From the NCBI GenBank assembly GCA_947489235.1, contig CANLDE010000004.1, forward strand, positions 1-42,000: DNA of 42,000 bases, given 5' to 3'. The notes below the pieces were generated by a model that was given only the letters and a program-made list of their open reading frames with translations, was not told the DNA's origin and did no database searches. The stretch is from Micrococcales bacterium (GTDB taxonomy: Bacteria > Actinomycetota > Actinomycetes > Actinomycetales > Microbacteriaceae). The position numbers and the translations under genes were made by a program. Each line of letters opens with the position of its first letter. Within the stretch, counting starts at the first letter, position 1. This document shows positions 1 to 9,654 of this stretch, piece by piece.

Positions 1-1314
1 GCATCTGGAGGTAATGAAGCCAGCCCAATATTCAACTGGGGTTACGACCCGGAGCACTTCAACGTTCCAGAGGGTCAGTACTCGAGTGATCCGACTAACC
101 CAGTTGCACGCATCAAGGAATTGAAGACAGCGATTCAGGCCTTCCACACCAATGGTATGCGTGTAACTATGGACGTTGTTTATGGCCACGTTGCAAGCGC
201 GACAGAATTTAGTCAGAGCATCATTGTTCCTGGTTACTGGTTTAGAAAAGATGCCAACGGCAACCTAACTAACAGATCTGGTTGTGGTAACGACACTGCA
301 ACTGAGCGTCCAATGGCTCGTAAGTTCATTGTTGACTCATTCAAGTACTGGACCAAAGAGTACAAGCTTGATGGTTACAGAATTGACCAGATGGGTCTTT
401 GGGATGTCCAGACTGTAAACGATTCTGCCAATGCAATCCGTGCAATTGAACCAGCGGCAACCATTATTGGTGAGGCATGGAGTATGGGTGGCGACAGTGG
501 ACTTCCTCAAGGGAACCAAAGCCAGTTACTAAACATGCCAGGCGTTGGCGCATTCAACGATGGCATTAGAAATGGTGTAAAGGGTAGCCCTGATGGCACT
601 TCTGATGGCGGTTACGTCAACGGAAACCCTGGCGCAATCAACGCGGTGAAGGCTGGAATCATTGGAAATACCAGTGCTGACAAGATCACTGTTCCTTGGT
701 TGACTTTAAACTCTGGACAATCTGTTAACTACGCAGAAGCTCACGACAACATGACTTTGTATGACAAGCTTTGGGCTGTTAACAATGGACAATCCCAGTC
801 AGCTGTTGCAAAACAGTCTCGCCAAATCGCATCATTGATTTTCTTGGCTCAGGGAACTGCGTTCATTCAAGCAGGTCAAGAGTTCCTGCGCAGCAAGGAT
901 GGCGATCACAACAGCTACAGATCTTCTGATGCTGTTAATAGCTTGAAGTGGGCTGAACGAGCAAAGCAGAAGGTAACTGTTGAGTACTACAAGGGCCTCA
1001 TTGCGCTTCGTAAGTCACACCCTGCTTTCAGAATGAACACACCTAGTGCAATTTCTGCGAACCTAAAGTTCTTAACTGCTCCTGACGACGTATTGGCTTA
1101 CTCGATCAACGGCAAAGCAGTCAAAGATAAGTGGTCAACGATCGTTGTGATCTCAAACCCATACGGTTCTGCCAAGAAAGTTAACTTGCCTGCTACTGGC
1201 AACTGGCAAGTTGTGGTTTCAGGGGACAAGGCTGGCGTTACAACTTTGTCTACCTTAAAGAAAGCAAAAGTTGCTACTGTGGCAGCAAATAGCACATTGG
1301 TACTCTGGAAGTAA
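1..1314 (+). CDS. pulA: Type I pullulanase (GH13), 5'-truncated by window edge
   Basis: Frame 1 is open from base 1 (ASGGNEASPIFNWGYDPEHFNVPEGQYSSDPTNPVARIKELKTAIQAFHTNGMRVTMDVVYGHV), typical of type I pullulanase; also DGYRIDQMG and IIGEAW. The ORF-track start at 121 (TTG) is internal. Confidence 0.9.
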   Translation, partial: ASGGNEASPIFNWGYDPEHFNVPEGQYSSDPTNPVARIKELKTAIQAFHTNGMRVTMDVVYGHVASATEFSQSIIVPGYWFRKDANGNLTNRSGCGNDTATERPMARKFIVDSFKYWTKEYKLDGYRIDQMGLWDVQTVNDSANAIRAIEPAATIIGEAWSMGGDSGLPQGNQSQLLNMPGVGAFNDGIRNGVKGSPDGTSDGGYVNGNPGAINAVKAGIIGNTSADKITVPWLTLNSGQSVNYAEAHDNMTLYDKLWAVNNGQSQSAVAKQSRQIASLIFLAQGTAFIQAGQEFLRSKDGDHNSYRSSDAVNSLKWAERAKQKVTVEYYKGLIALRKSHPAFRMNTPSAISANLKFLTAPDDVLAYSINGKAVKDKWSTIVVISNPYGSAKKVNLPATGNWQVVVSGDKAGVTTLSTLKKAKVATVAANSTLVLWK

Positions 1315-1322
1315 ATTTCTGA

Positions 1323-1344
1323 TGCTCTCTCAACTGGGAGAGCA
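1323..1344 (+). other. Intergenic stem-loop between pulA and malE-like gene
   Basis: TGCTCTCTC-AACT-GGGAGAGCA: 9-bp stem (one T-G wobble) with a tetraloop, 9 nt after the pulA stop; no following T-run. Confidence 0.7.
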
Positions 1345-1376
1345 AAGGTGCAACAACAAAATGAAGGAAAAGGGAA

Positions 1377-2663
1377 ATGAAGACAACAACTAGAAAAGTA
1401 GTTGGAATGTTCACAGCACTTACAGTTCTTGGTGCAGGACTATCTATTGCTACTCCGGTATCCGCAGCATCAGAGTTAGTTATTTGGGCTGACAAGGGAA
1501 CACTAGACACGATCAAGGCACGTGTTGGCGCTTGGGATACAGCCAACGCTGAATACACTGCCAAGTTAGTGGAAAAGGATTTCGGTACAGTCCGTGAAAT
1601 CCTAAAGACAGCAGTTCCTGGTGGAACTGGTCCAGACATTTTGGCTGGAGCTGCTCACGACTGGATTGGTAACTTAGCTGCGGCTAACGTTCTAACTCCT
1701 ATTGACCAGTACCTACCTGCTAACTTCAAGGACGACTTCGTTCCAGGAGCCCTACAAGCTATGAAGTACAACGGTAAGTACTACGGCACACCTGGTTGGA
1801 CTGAAAACATCGCGATGCTTCGTAACGTCAAGAAGGCCCCTAAAGCTGTGAAGTCTGTAAATGACATCAAGGATGGTGAACTAGGTATCAACTATGACGC
1901 AACTAACTCTGATCCATATCACATGTATCCGTTCCAAACCATGTTTGATGCTCCTGTCTTCACTTCTGACAGCAATGGCGACTGGACTAACAAGGTTGGC
2001 ATGGGTTCAACTAAGGGAGCGAACTTCGCTAAGTGGCTAAAGCTAAAGGGAACCAAGTTCTTTGGTCCTCCATCAAACGCCAAAATTCTGTGTGACTTCC
2101 TGAACCCAACTAAGAAAACAACTGTTAAGGGAAAGCCTGTTGTAACCGGAGGAATCAAATACTGGGTAACTGGAGCTTGGAACATCAACGCAATCGAAGC
2201 TGGTGCCGGTGGTTGTAAGACTGGATTGAAAGTTGGAACTGGTTATGCAATCGATCCATTCCCAACCGGTCCTACTGGACTAAAGGCTAAGCAGTTCCTA
2301 GGTATCCGTGGTTATGTCATGATGGCTTCAAAGCCAGGTAACGTAACTAACGTTCCTGCTGCTGTAGACCTAATGCGCTGGATGTCTTCAGAGTCCGTGC
2401 AGTTCAACCTGTACGACAACTACAACAAGACACCTGCAAACAAGGCTGCTCTAAACAGAGCGAAGGACAACCCAGTTATCGCTGGATTTGCTAACGCTGC
2501 TAACACAGTGCCTATGCCTAACTCACCTGCTATGGCTGCTGCGTGGACTATCTGGGGTAAAGCTCAGACCCGCATCATTCAGGGCAAGGAAGCTAAACCA
2601 GATGTTGCTTGGGCAAATATGGTTAAGGCTCTGCAAAAAGCTATCGATACTACAAGTAAGTAG
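1377..2663 (+). CDS. malE: Maltose/maltodextrin ABC transporter substrate-binding protein
   Basis: 428 aa, N-terminal signal peptide, SELVIWADKGTLDTIKARVGAWD... typical of MalE-type SBPs; directly upstream of MalF/MalG-like permeases. Confidence 0.88.
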   Translation: MKTTTRKVVGMFTALTVLGAGLSIATPVSAASELVIWADKGTLDTIKARVGAWDTANAEYTAKLVEKDFGTVREILKTAVPGGTGPDILAGAAHDWIGNLAAANVLTPIDQYLPANFKDDFVPGALQAMKYNGKYYGTPGWTENIAMLRNVKKAPKAVKSVNDIKDGELGINYDATNSDPYHMYPFQTMFDAPVFTSDSNGDWTNKVGMGSTKGANFAKWLKLKGTKFFGPPSNAKILCDFLNPTKKTTVKGKPVVTGGIKYWVTGAWNINAIEAGAGGCKTGLKVGTGYAIDPFPTGPTGLKAKQFLGIRGYVMMASKPGNVTNVPAAVDLMRWMSSESVQFNLYDNYNKTPANKAALNRAKDNPVIAGFANAANTVPMPNSPAMAAAWTIWGKAQTRIIQGKEAKPDVAWANMVKALQKAIDTTSK

Positions 2664-2674
2664 TTCATAGCGTC

Positions 2675-2707
2675 GGGTGGGTGTCTCCTAATTGGAAGCA
2701 CCCACCC
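2675..2707 (+). other. Intercistronic stem-loop between malE and malF
   Basis: GGGTGGGTG ... CACCCACCC perfect 9-bp stem with an additional inner TCC/GGA pairing and TAATT loop; no poly-T follows. Confidence 0.8.
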
Positions 2708-2755
2708 TTCCGCTGTGTAAAGTAGAACCGATCCGCGACAAAAGAAGGTGTTTAG

Positions 2756-4429
2756 ATGGCCAGCAAAAAGCTAAAAGAGTGGGGCGAATCAGGCCCAAGC
2801 GTTAGTGGAACTCTTTGGAAGCTCGGTGTCCTAGGTACTGTAGATGCGATTGCAGTAACCATGATTATGGTGCTGCTATCACAGGAACTGATTGCCCAAG
2901 CCGCTCTAAGCATCTTTGTTTTGTTGGTTGTCAACTGGATATACCTTCGTAAAGGCGGACTGCCAGCGAAGTACCTAACTCCTGGTGTTCTATTCCTAAT
3001 CGTTTTCCAACTTTATGTTCTTTTGTTTAGCGGCTACACAGCTTTCACTAATTATGGAAGTGCACACAACGGTGACAAAACCTTAGCTATTCAGACCATT
3101 AACAATGCAGCATATCGAATTGTGGATGGCCCTGACTACACAATCAAACTTGTTAAAGACGATCAAGATGGCTCAAGAGGTTTCTTGATGACCAACAATA
3201 TCGATGGGGAAGTTTCTATCGGTAAAGATGGCGAACTCCCAGTTGTTCTAGATGAGAGTCAATACACATTAAGTACTGAGTGCGCTGACAAGTACGCCGA
3301 AGATACTGTCAACTGTGCTAAGCCTGCAGAAACGGCTATAGGTTATACAACCCAGGATGTGAATTCATTCTCTGAAAAAGAAAAGGCTAGATACCTAGCT
3401 ATTCGTGTAATCACGGATCCAGCTAACCCTTACGTCGGTCTTCGAACATCAGAGTTCACAATTGCTTTGCCTTCTGAGTCAACTCTTGAATTCAGTGAAG
3501 CAGCCGATACCTTTACAGCTCTAGTAGATGACGAATATGGCAATTACTTTGCGGGAGATGTATTCAAACCTGCCGTCGATGGTTTCTACAGAGTTGACGG
3601 AGTGCTAGAAAACGTCAAGCTTGATGGTGGATGGCGTGTAGAAGTTGGGCTAAAGAACTTCGAGACTATCTTTACCGATGTGCAACTTAGAGAGCCGCTG
3701 ATCAAGGTTATCTCTTGGACTTTCATGTTCGCTATTGCAACAGTTTTGACTACATTCATTCTCGGTCTGTTCATTGCCCTTACCTTCAACCACGACAAAC
3801 TTCGTGGAAAGAAGTTCTACAGACTCGTAATGATTCTCCCTTATGCTTTCCCTGGCTTCTTGTCAGCATATGTTTGGGTTGGTCTACTAAACCGTGAGAA
3901 CGGATTCATCAACACAGTTATCTTTGGTCAAGAACCAGGCTCTGAAGGTAACTTCCCCTGGCTTCTAGAAGAAGGTCCTGCACGCATGGCAGTTCTTCTT
4001 GTGAACCTTTGGTTAGGTTTCCCATATATGTTCTTGATCACCACTGGAGCGTTGCAGTCTATTCCTTCTGAACTAAATGAGGCGGCTGAGATTGATGGAG
4101 CTACAGGTTGGCAGAACTTTAGATTGATAAAGTTGCCACTTCTTCTTATCTCAATCGCGCCACTATTGATTGCGTCATTTGCTTTCAACTTCAACAACTT
4201 CACAATAATTTATCTACTGACCAAGGGTGGGCCTAGCGATTCCGGGCTCACGGATTATGACGTCGGAGGTACGGATATCTTGATTACCTTCGTCTATAAG
4301 ATTGCGTTCTCTGGAACGGGGCAGAACTTCGGTCTGGCAAGCGCATTCTCGATCCTGATATTTATAGTTGTGGCTACCATTTCGTTGATTAGCTTCAGAA
4401 GGACCAAGAAGTTTGAGGAGATTGTCTAA
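2756..4429 (+). CDS. malF: Maltodextrin ABC transporter permease, MalF-like
   Basis: 557 aa; multiple TM helices, large extracytoplasmic insertion, EAA motif NEAAEIDGATGWQNFRLIKLPLL. Confidence 0.9.
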   Translation: MASKKLKEWGESGPSVSGTLWKLGVLGTVDAIAVTMIMVLLSQELIAQAALSIFVLLVVNWIYLRKGGLPAKYLTPGVLFLIVFQLYVLLFSGYTAFTNYGSAHNGDKTLAIQTINNAAYRIVDGPDYTIKLVKDDQDGSRGFLMTNNIDGEVSIGKDGELPVVLDESQYTLSTECADKYAEDTVNCAKPAETAIGYTTQDVNSFSEKEKARYLAIRVITDPANPYVGLRTSEFTIALPSESTLEFSEAADTFTALVDDEYGNYFAGDVFKPAVDGFYRVDGVLENVKLDGGWRVEVGLKNFETIFTDVQLREPLIKVISWTFMFAIATVLTTFILGLFIALTFNHDKLRGKKFYRLVMILPYAFPGFLSAYVWVGLLNRENGFINTVIFGQEPGSEGNFPWLLEEGPARMAVLLVNLWLGFPYMFLITTGALQSIPSELNEAAEIDGATGWQNFRLIKLPLLLISIAPLLIASFAFNFNNFTIIYLLTKGGPSDSGLTDYDVGGTDILITFVYKIAFSGTGQNFGLASAFSILIFIVVATISLISFRRTKKFEEIV

Positions 4430-5316
4430 TGGCTATGGCAACTAAAACTAGAAGACCATTCAACATCTTTAGATGGTTCGCCTCAACTGGCTGGAGACAC
4501 TTAGTTGGATTAGCAGTTTGCTCCTTTGCTGTATTCCCGCTGCTCTACATCCTGTCAACTTCTCTCTACCCGAACAACGACATCAACAACACAACTGCAT
4601 TGTTTGCTGATGTTTCTCCAGCTAACTACATCTCGTTGTTAGACCAGGAATCACGTCCATTCGGTCGCTGGTATTTGAACACTGTGTACATCGGAATTGT
4701 TACTTCTGTTGGTTCAGTCTTCCTTAGCGCTCTTGCTGCGTTTGCTTTCTCAAGATTGCGCTTTAAAGGTCGTAGACCTGGTTTGCTTTCCCTAATCTTG
4801 ATGCAAATGTTCCCTTCAATTTTGGGTCTTGTTGCTATCTACAGCTTGCTATCTGATGTTGGACGTGTATTCCCAATCCTTGGTCTCAATAGCCAAATCG
4901 GTTTGATGATGGTTTACCTTGGTGGTTCCCTTGGTGCTGGAACATACCTGATGTATGGATTCTTTAACACTGTGCCAAAAGAAATTGATGAGGCTGCAAC
5001 TATTGATGGTGCCAGCCATGCCCGTATCTTCTTCTCAATCATCTTGAGATTGGTAGCTCCAATTCTTGCTGTGCAAATGTTGCTTAGCTACATTGGTGTG
5101 ACAAGCGACTTTATCTTGGCCTCGATTCTTCTAAGCGATCCAAACAGCTTGACATTGGCAACAGGTCTTCAGCAGTTCATTAGCGACCCTTATTCAAAGG
5201 ACTGGTCAATGTTCGCAGCGGGTGCTGTTCTCTCAGCTCTGCCTAGCGTTGCTTTGTTCCTAGGACTGCAGAAATACATCACCTCTGGTCTAACCGGTGG
5301 AGCTGTAAAGGGCTAG
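4429..5316 (+). CDS. malG: Maltodextrin ABC transporter permease, MalG-like
   Basis: 295 aa; EAA motif KEIDEAATIDGASHARIFFSIILRLVAP; start overlaps the malF stop (TAATG). Confidence 0.9.
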   Translation: MAMATKTRRPFNIFRWFASTGWRHLVGLAVCSFAVFPLLYILSTSLYPNNDINNTTALFADVSPANYISLLDQESRPFGRWYLNTVYIGIVTSVGSVFLSALAAFAFSRLRFKGRRPGLLSLILMQMFPSILGLVAIYSLLSDVGRVFPILGLNSQIGLMMVYLGGSLGAGTYLMYGFFNTVPKEIDEAATIDGASHARIFFSIILRLVAPILAVQMLLSYIGVTSDFILASILLSDPNSLTLATGLQQFISDPYSKDWSMFAAGAVLSALPSVALFLGLQKYITSGLTGGAVKG

Positions 5317-5319
5317 TTC

Positions 5320-6882
5320 TTAGAAGATCTGTCTGCCGGCTTTATAGGTTGCAGTGACATTGGCTTGCGCTATCTGCATGGTTGGCAAGCTGAAGATGTC
5401 TCTGTCTAGGACAACTGCATCAAAGTCTGAACCTATTTCGAAGAAACGCTCACTGGCTGTACCTCGAATTGCTTGAACTCCTGTTGTAGAGGCAGATATC
5501 GCTTGGTCTAGTGTTATCGCTTGTGATGGGTTATGAACCTCTTGGGAGTCATTTTCACGCCTGTTTACGGCCACAGAAAGCCCTTTGAGCGGTTCAAAGC
5601 TGGATACCGGCCAATCACTTGAGAATGCCATGCAAACCCCCAGATCCAGCATTTCTTTGAAGGCATAGAGCCTAGACAGACGTTCTTCACCTAGGTGGTG
5701 GCGACAACTATCGAGCATGCCGTTGTGCTGAGCCCAATATGGCTGAACGGCGGCTACCGCGTTTAGATCTTTCAATCTACTGAGAAGTGATTCGTTGGTA
5801 AGTTCAGCGTGAATGAGCACTGGCCTGTACTTCAAGGAACCTTTAGGTATCTCTTCAAGTATTGAGATAGCTAAGGCTGTGCCAGCATCACCAATGGCGT
5901 GGATGTGAACCTGGAATGACTCTGCATTAGCAGTGTGGATGGCTTTTCTCAGGAGTTCTTCGTTCCAAACAGGATTTCCGTGCTCGCCAGTTGATTCATA
6001 AGGTTCTTGAACTAGGGCAGTAGCGCTACCAAAGACACCGTCAACAAAGAACTTGATGGCGTTTCCATCTAGCCTGTGTCTCTTGTTGACCTCGGTCCGC
6101 ATTGTTTGGATGTAATCAAGGTCAACAAAGAAAGTATCTGGGTCTGCTCTGAAACAGAGTTTGTAATCGAGCTTTAGTAGATGTTGATCGGCAGCGGCGA
6201 TATAGGTTTCAGCCATACCTCTATCAATCCAAGCGTCATAGCATTCAACTAGTCCTGCAGCTGCGAGCTTTTCATCAGCCCAGGCAATGTTGCCGACATC
6301 TGACTCGAGAGTTTCTTCGGGAGCAATATCTAAAACCAGCCTCATCGCTGGCCACTCACGGAGCATTCCGGTTGGTAAACCCTGATCATCAACATCTATT
6401 CCTGGTGTCTCAACTGAGAGAAGTCCTTCTCGAAGGGTCCCTGCCGCCTCCAAAGCTTTTGTGTTCACCCAGAGGGTGTGATGGTCATCGCCGTGTAAAA
6501 CAACTGGAACTGTATCCACAGCACTATCCAGAAACTGTCTGGTGAAAGAAACCTTCATGGAGCGATCGAACACAGCACCATCAATCCAAGTCGTTTCAGG
6601 ATTAACCGCTAGATGACCTTTTAGTGCGTTCAAGAGTTCTAACTGGTTCTTACAATCCGAGATGTCTAAACCTTTTGCTTCTCGTCCAGCAAATAGGGGA
6701 TGAGCATGTCCATCCCTAAAGGCAGGTAAAACTAGAGCACCGTTTAGGTTGACCTCACGCCATTGGTCGGAGTTATAGAAAGTTCTCTCTTTGATGATTT
6801 CGCCTTCATCAGAGACATAAACTTTGTCAACAAATCTGCCTTGCCCTAGATAGATTTTGCCGCCGTGGTATCTGGTTGGCAT
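5320..6882 (-). CDS. Amidohydrolase family protein (YtcJ-like metal-dependent hydrolase)
   Basis: 520 aa; PAFRDGHAHPLFAG metal-binding motif, HIHAIGDAGT, FSSDWPVSS; typical amidohydrolase_3 architecture. Confidence 0.88.
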   Translation of the reverse strand: MPTRYHGGKIYLGQGRFVDKVYVSDEGEIIKERTFYNSDQWREVNLNGALVLPAFRDGHAHPLFAGREAKGLDISDCKNQLELLNALKGHLAVNPETTWIDGAVFDRSMKVSFTRQFLDSAVDTVPVVLHGDDHHTLWVNTKALEAAGTLREGLLSVETPGIDVDDQGLPTGMLREWPAMRLVLDIAPEETLESDVGNIAWADEKLAAAGLVECYDAWIDRGMAETYIAAADQHLLKLDYKLCFRADPDTFFVDLDYIQTMRTEVNKRHRLDGNAIKFFVDGVFGSATALVQEPYESTGEHGNPVWNEELLRKAIHTANAESFQVHIHAIGDAGTALAISILEEIPKGSLKYRPVLIHAELTNESLLSRLKDLNAVAAVQPYWAQHNGMLDSCRHHLGEERLSRLYAFKEMLDLGVCMAFSSDWPVSSFEPLKGLSVAVNRRENDSQEVHNPSQAITLDQAISASTTGVQAIRGTASERFFEIGSDFDAVVLDRDIFSLPTMQIAQANVTATYKAGRQIF

Positions 6883-7479
6883 TTATCCACGTTCGTTGAG
6901 GTAACAAACACCACACAGAGATTCGTAGGTAACTTCAACTCCGTCAATAGCTACCTGATCACCTTCGAAGATAAATTCGCCATCGAACTTACGTGCGTTG
7001 AACATGGCCTTCTTACCGCAACGGCAAATAGTCTTTAGTTCCTCTAGTGAGTGAGCTATTTCCATAAGACGAATCGAGCCAGGGAAACCAACAGTTAGGA
7101 AGTCTGTTCTAATTCCGTAACAGAGAACTGGCACACCATCTAATACCGCAAGTTCAAAAGCTTGATCTACTTGAGCTGGCGATAGAAACTGTGCCTCATC
7201 GATTAGCAAACATGAGAGATTCTTTATGCCAGGGATAATCAATCCGTTGTTGGCATATTCGTGAGATAAATCTCTAAGGTTTGAATCAGGTGTTATCAGG
7301 AAATCTACTCTTCGATCAACACCCAGTCTTGAAACGATGGTTGAATCACCTTTGGTGTCAACAGCTGGCTTGGCTATAAGTACTTGCTGGCTACGTTCTT
7401 CGTAGTTATGGGCTACCTGCAGTAAAGCGGTGCTTTTACCGCTGTTCATAGCTCCAAAGCGGAAATACAACTTAGCCAT
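6883..7479 (-). CDS. tdk: Thymidine kinase (type II)
   Basis: 198 aa; P-loop FGAMNSGKSTALL, LLIDEAQFL, zinc-binding CRCG...CGVC. Confidence 0.93.
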   Translation of the reverse strand: MAKLYFRFGAMNSGKSTALLQVAHNYEERSQQVLIAKPAVDTKGDSTIVSRLGVDRRVDFLITPDSNLRDLSHEYANNGLIIPGIKNLSCLLIDEAQFLSPAQVDQAFELAVLDGVPVLCYGIRTDFLTVGFPGSIRLMEIAHSLEELKTICRCGKKAMFNARKFDGEFIFEGDQVAIDGVEVTYESLCGVCYLNERG

Positions 7480-7634
7480 TATTAGCCTTTCTGGGCCTAC
7501 TTACGTGTCTATAACAATGCTAGCCAGCAGGGCATTAGGAATTGCGCTAATTGGCCCACAGTCGTAATCTAGAAGTCTTCGAATCTCCAGGACGTTGGGG
7601 AAGACGCACCTAGTACAAGATTCGGAGGTTTACT

Positions 7635-8123
7635 ATGCGTAAAGGTCAGCTTGCTACGACCTTGGCTATTCACTCCTGCCCTGAAAACCTCGTTGGGCAA
7701 GTCGAACAACTAATTCAAACCTTCGGACTAAGCCCTCTTTGGATAAGACAAGAACTTGTAAATGGAAGCCAACGTTGCGAACTTGCCTTAAAGATAAGTG
7801 AGGAGCAAGTTGAAGAACTTGCCTCAGCTCTCTATGCCATAGGTGCTGTCTACTTTGAGATTAATCAAAGACAAGGCAAGTTCGGCTTGCTGTTTATGGG
7901 TGTACCAGGGCTTGGTGTTTATAGGGGAGAACTCAATGAGTCAGGTTCCATACTCTTAAGTGAGGATCGTCTAAATCAGATGATTGCTCAAGGAGCAGGT
8001 AACCAGCGTGAGTTCATGAGGCTACTTAGGGTAGCCCTTGGACAATCATGGGATGACATTATTGAGCCATTTAGGGGAGCTAGATATAGCGATAACGTGG
8101 TGCTGCTCAATCGAGCTGGCTAG
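7635..8123 (+). CDS. DUF3145 family protein
   Basis: 162 aa starting MRKGQLATTLAIHSCPENLVGQVEQLI; resembles the actinobacterial DUF3145 family found near fab genes; good SD (ggagg) upstream. Confidence 0.75.
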   Translation: MRKGQLATTLAIHSCPENLVGQVEQLIQTFGLSPLWIRQELVNGSQRCELALKISEEQVEELASALYAIGAVYFEINQRQGKFGLLFMGVPGLGVYRGELNESGSILLSEDRLNQMIAQGAGNQREFMRLLRVALGQSWDDIIEPFRGARYSDNVVLLNRAG

Positions 8124-9362
8124 TTACTTTGTGTATGAGCGGAACGCAACAACAGCGTTGTGGCCACCAAAACCAAATGAGTTTGAGATTGCCAAAATGT
8201 TGTCACCTAGTGCTCTAGGGGAAACAACAACATCAAGTTCAATAGCAGGGTCTGGATCATCAAGGTTCAATGTTGGCGGTGCTGTCTTTTCGTGCACAGC
8301 GAGAACAGTGAAGATAGCTTCGATAGCACCAGCACCACCTAGTAGGTGACCGGTGGAAGACTTGGTTGCAGATACAGGAATGTTCTTTAGGTGATCACCG
8401 AATACGCGTTTTAGAGCTGTGTATTCAGCAATGTCTCCAACCGGTGTGCTGGTTGCGTGAGCATTAATGTGATTGACATCGGTAATTTCAGCGTTAGCCA
8501 TCTTTAGAGCGCCAATAACTGCCCTAGCTGCTGCAGCACCTTCTGGATCTGGAGCAGTGATGTGATGTGCATCGCTAGTCACATAGCCACCGGCTAGCTC
8601 AGCGTAAATCTTTGCTCCACGAGCAAGTGCGTGCTCTTCTGTTTCAAGAACTAGAGCACCAGCACCTTCACCCATAACAAAACCATCGCGGTTGATGTCA
8701 TATGGACGGCTTGCTCTTGCTGGTTCCTCGTTACGACGAGACAGTGCATGCATTGCAGCAAAAGCAGCGATAGTAAGTGGATGCATAGCTGCCTCACAAC
8801 CTCCGGCAACTACGATATCTATTTCACCCGAACGCAGTCGAGTGATTGCATTAGAAATAGCTTCTGTTCCAGATGCACAAGCAGAAACTGAAGTTCTGAC
8901 CCCGCCTCGAGCTGAGATATCCATACCAATAGCGGCAGCAGGTCCGTTTGGCATAAGCATCGGCACAGTCATTGGCAAAACGCGACGAGGGCCTTTTTCC
9001 TTGAGTGTGTCAAAAGCATCCAGGAGAGTCCAGATTCCACCGATACCTGTGGCGAACTCCACTGACAAGCGCTCTGGATCAAATTCGGTAACACCCGCAT
9101 CAGCCCAAGCTTCTCTAGCTGCAATCAAGGCAAACTGGCTTGATGGGTCTAATCTTTTGGTTTCCTGAAGGGTTAGCACTTCAGAGGCTTTAACCTTTGC
9201 CTGTCCTGCGAATGTCACAGGGATTTCGTACTTTGCAATCCAGTCTTGCTCCATGGTGGTTATGCCAGATTCACCGGCTAGCAGAGCCTTCCATGTGGAT
9301 TGCGCGTCGCCACCGAGAGGCGTGGTAGCGCCTATCCCGGTGACAACGATTTTGATACTCAA
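8124..9362 (-). CDS. fabF: Beta-ketoacyl-ACP synthase II
   Basis: 412 aa; VTGIGATTPLGGDAQSTWKALLAGESGI, active-site SACASGTEAI, NAHATSTPVGD, KSSTGHLLGGAG. Confidence 0.95.
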   Translation of the reverse strand: MSIKIVVTGIGATTPLGGDAQSTWKALLAGESGITTMEQDWIAKYEIPVTFAGQAKVKASEVLTLQETKRLDPSSQFALIAAREAWADAGVTEFDPERLSVEFATGIGGIWTLLDAFDTLKEKGPRRVLPMTVPMLMPNGPAAAIGMDISARGGVRTSVSACASGTEAISNAITRLRSGEIDIVVAGGCEAAMHPLTIAAFAAMHALSRRNEEPARASRPYDINRDGFVMGEGAGALVLETEEHALARGAKIYAELAGGYVTSDAHHITAPDPEGAAAARAVIGALKMANAEITDVNHINAHATSTPVGDIAEYTALKRVFGDHLKNIPVSATKSSTGHLLGGAGAIEAIFTVLAVHEKTAPPTLNLDDPDPAIELDVVVSPRALGDNILAISNSFGFGGHNAVVAFRSYTK

Positions 9363-9368
9363 GAGTTA

Positions 9369-9617
9369 TTAGCCCTGTGCTGAGGTGATGAAGTTAACTG
9401 CATCGCCAACTGTTAGAAGGTTCTTCACTTCTTCGTCTGGGATCTTGACGCTGAACTTTTCCTCGGCGTTAACCACGATGGTCATCATTGAGATTGAGTC
9501 GATGTCTAGGTCATTGGTGAAAGACTTTTCCATCTTCACTGAATCAGTGTCGATGCCTGTCTCTTCGTTAACGATTTCAGCCAATCCAGCTAGAACTTCG
9601 TTCTGTGATAGTGCCAT
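9369..9617 (-). CDS. acpP: Acyl carrier protein
   Basis: 82 aa with phosphopantetheine site DLDIDSISMM. Confidence 0.95.
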   Translation of the reverse strand: MALSQNEVLAGLAEIVNEETGIDTDSVKMEKSFTNDLDIDSISMMTIVVNAEEKFSVKIPDEEVKNLLTVGDAVNFITSAQG

Positions 9618-9654
9618 GAGTTACTCCTTGGTTGTTTGATTTACTAGATAAAGT

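Noticed and set aside
8692-9168. 158-aa plus-strand ORF
   Set aside because: Antisense to fabF; composition typical of a reverse-complement shadow frame.
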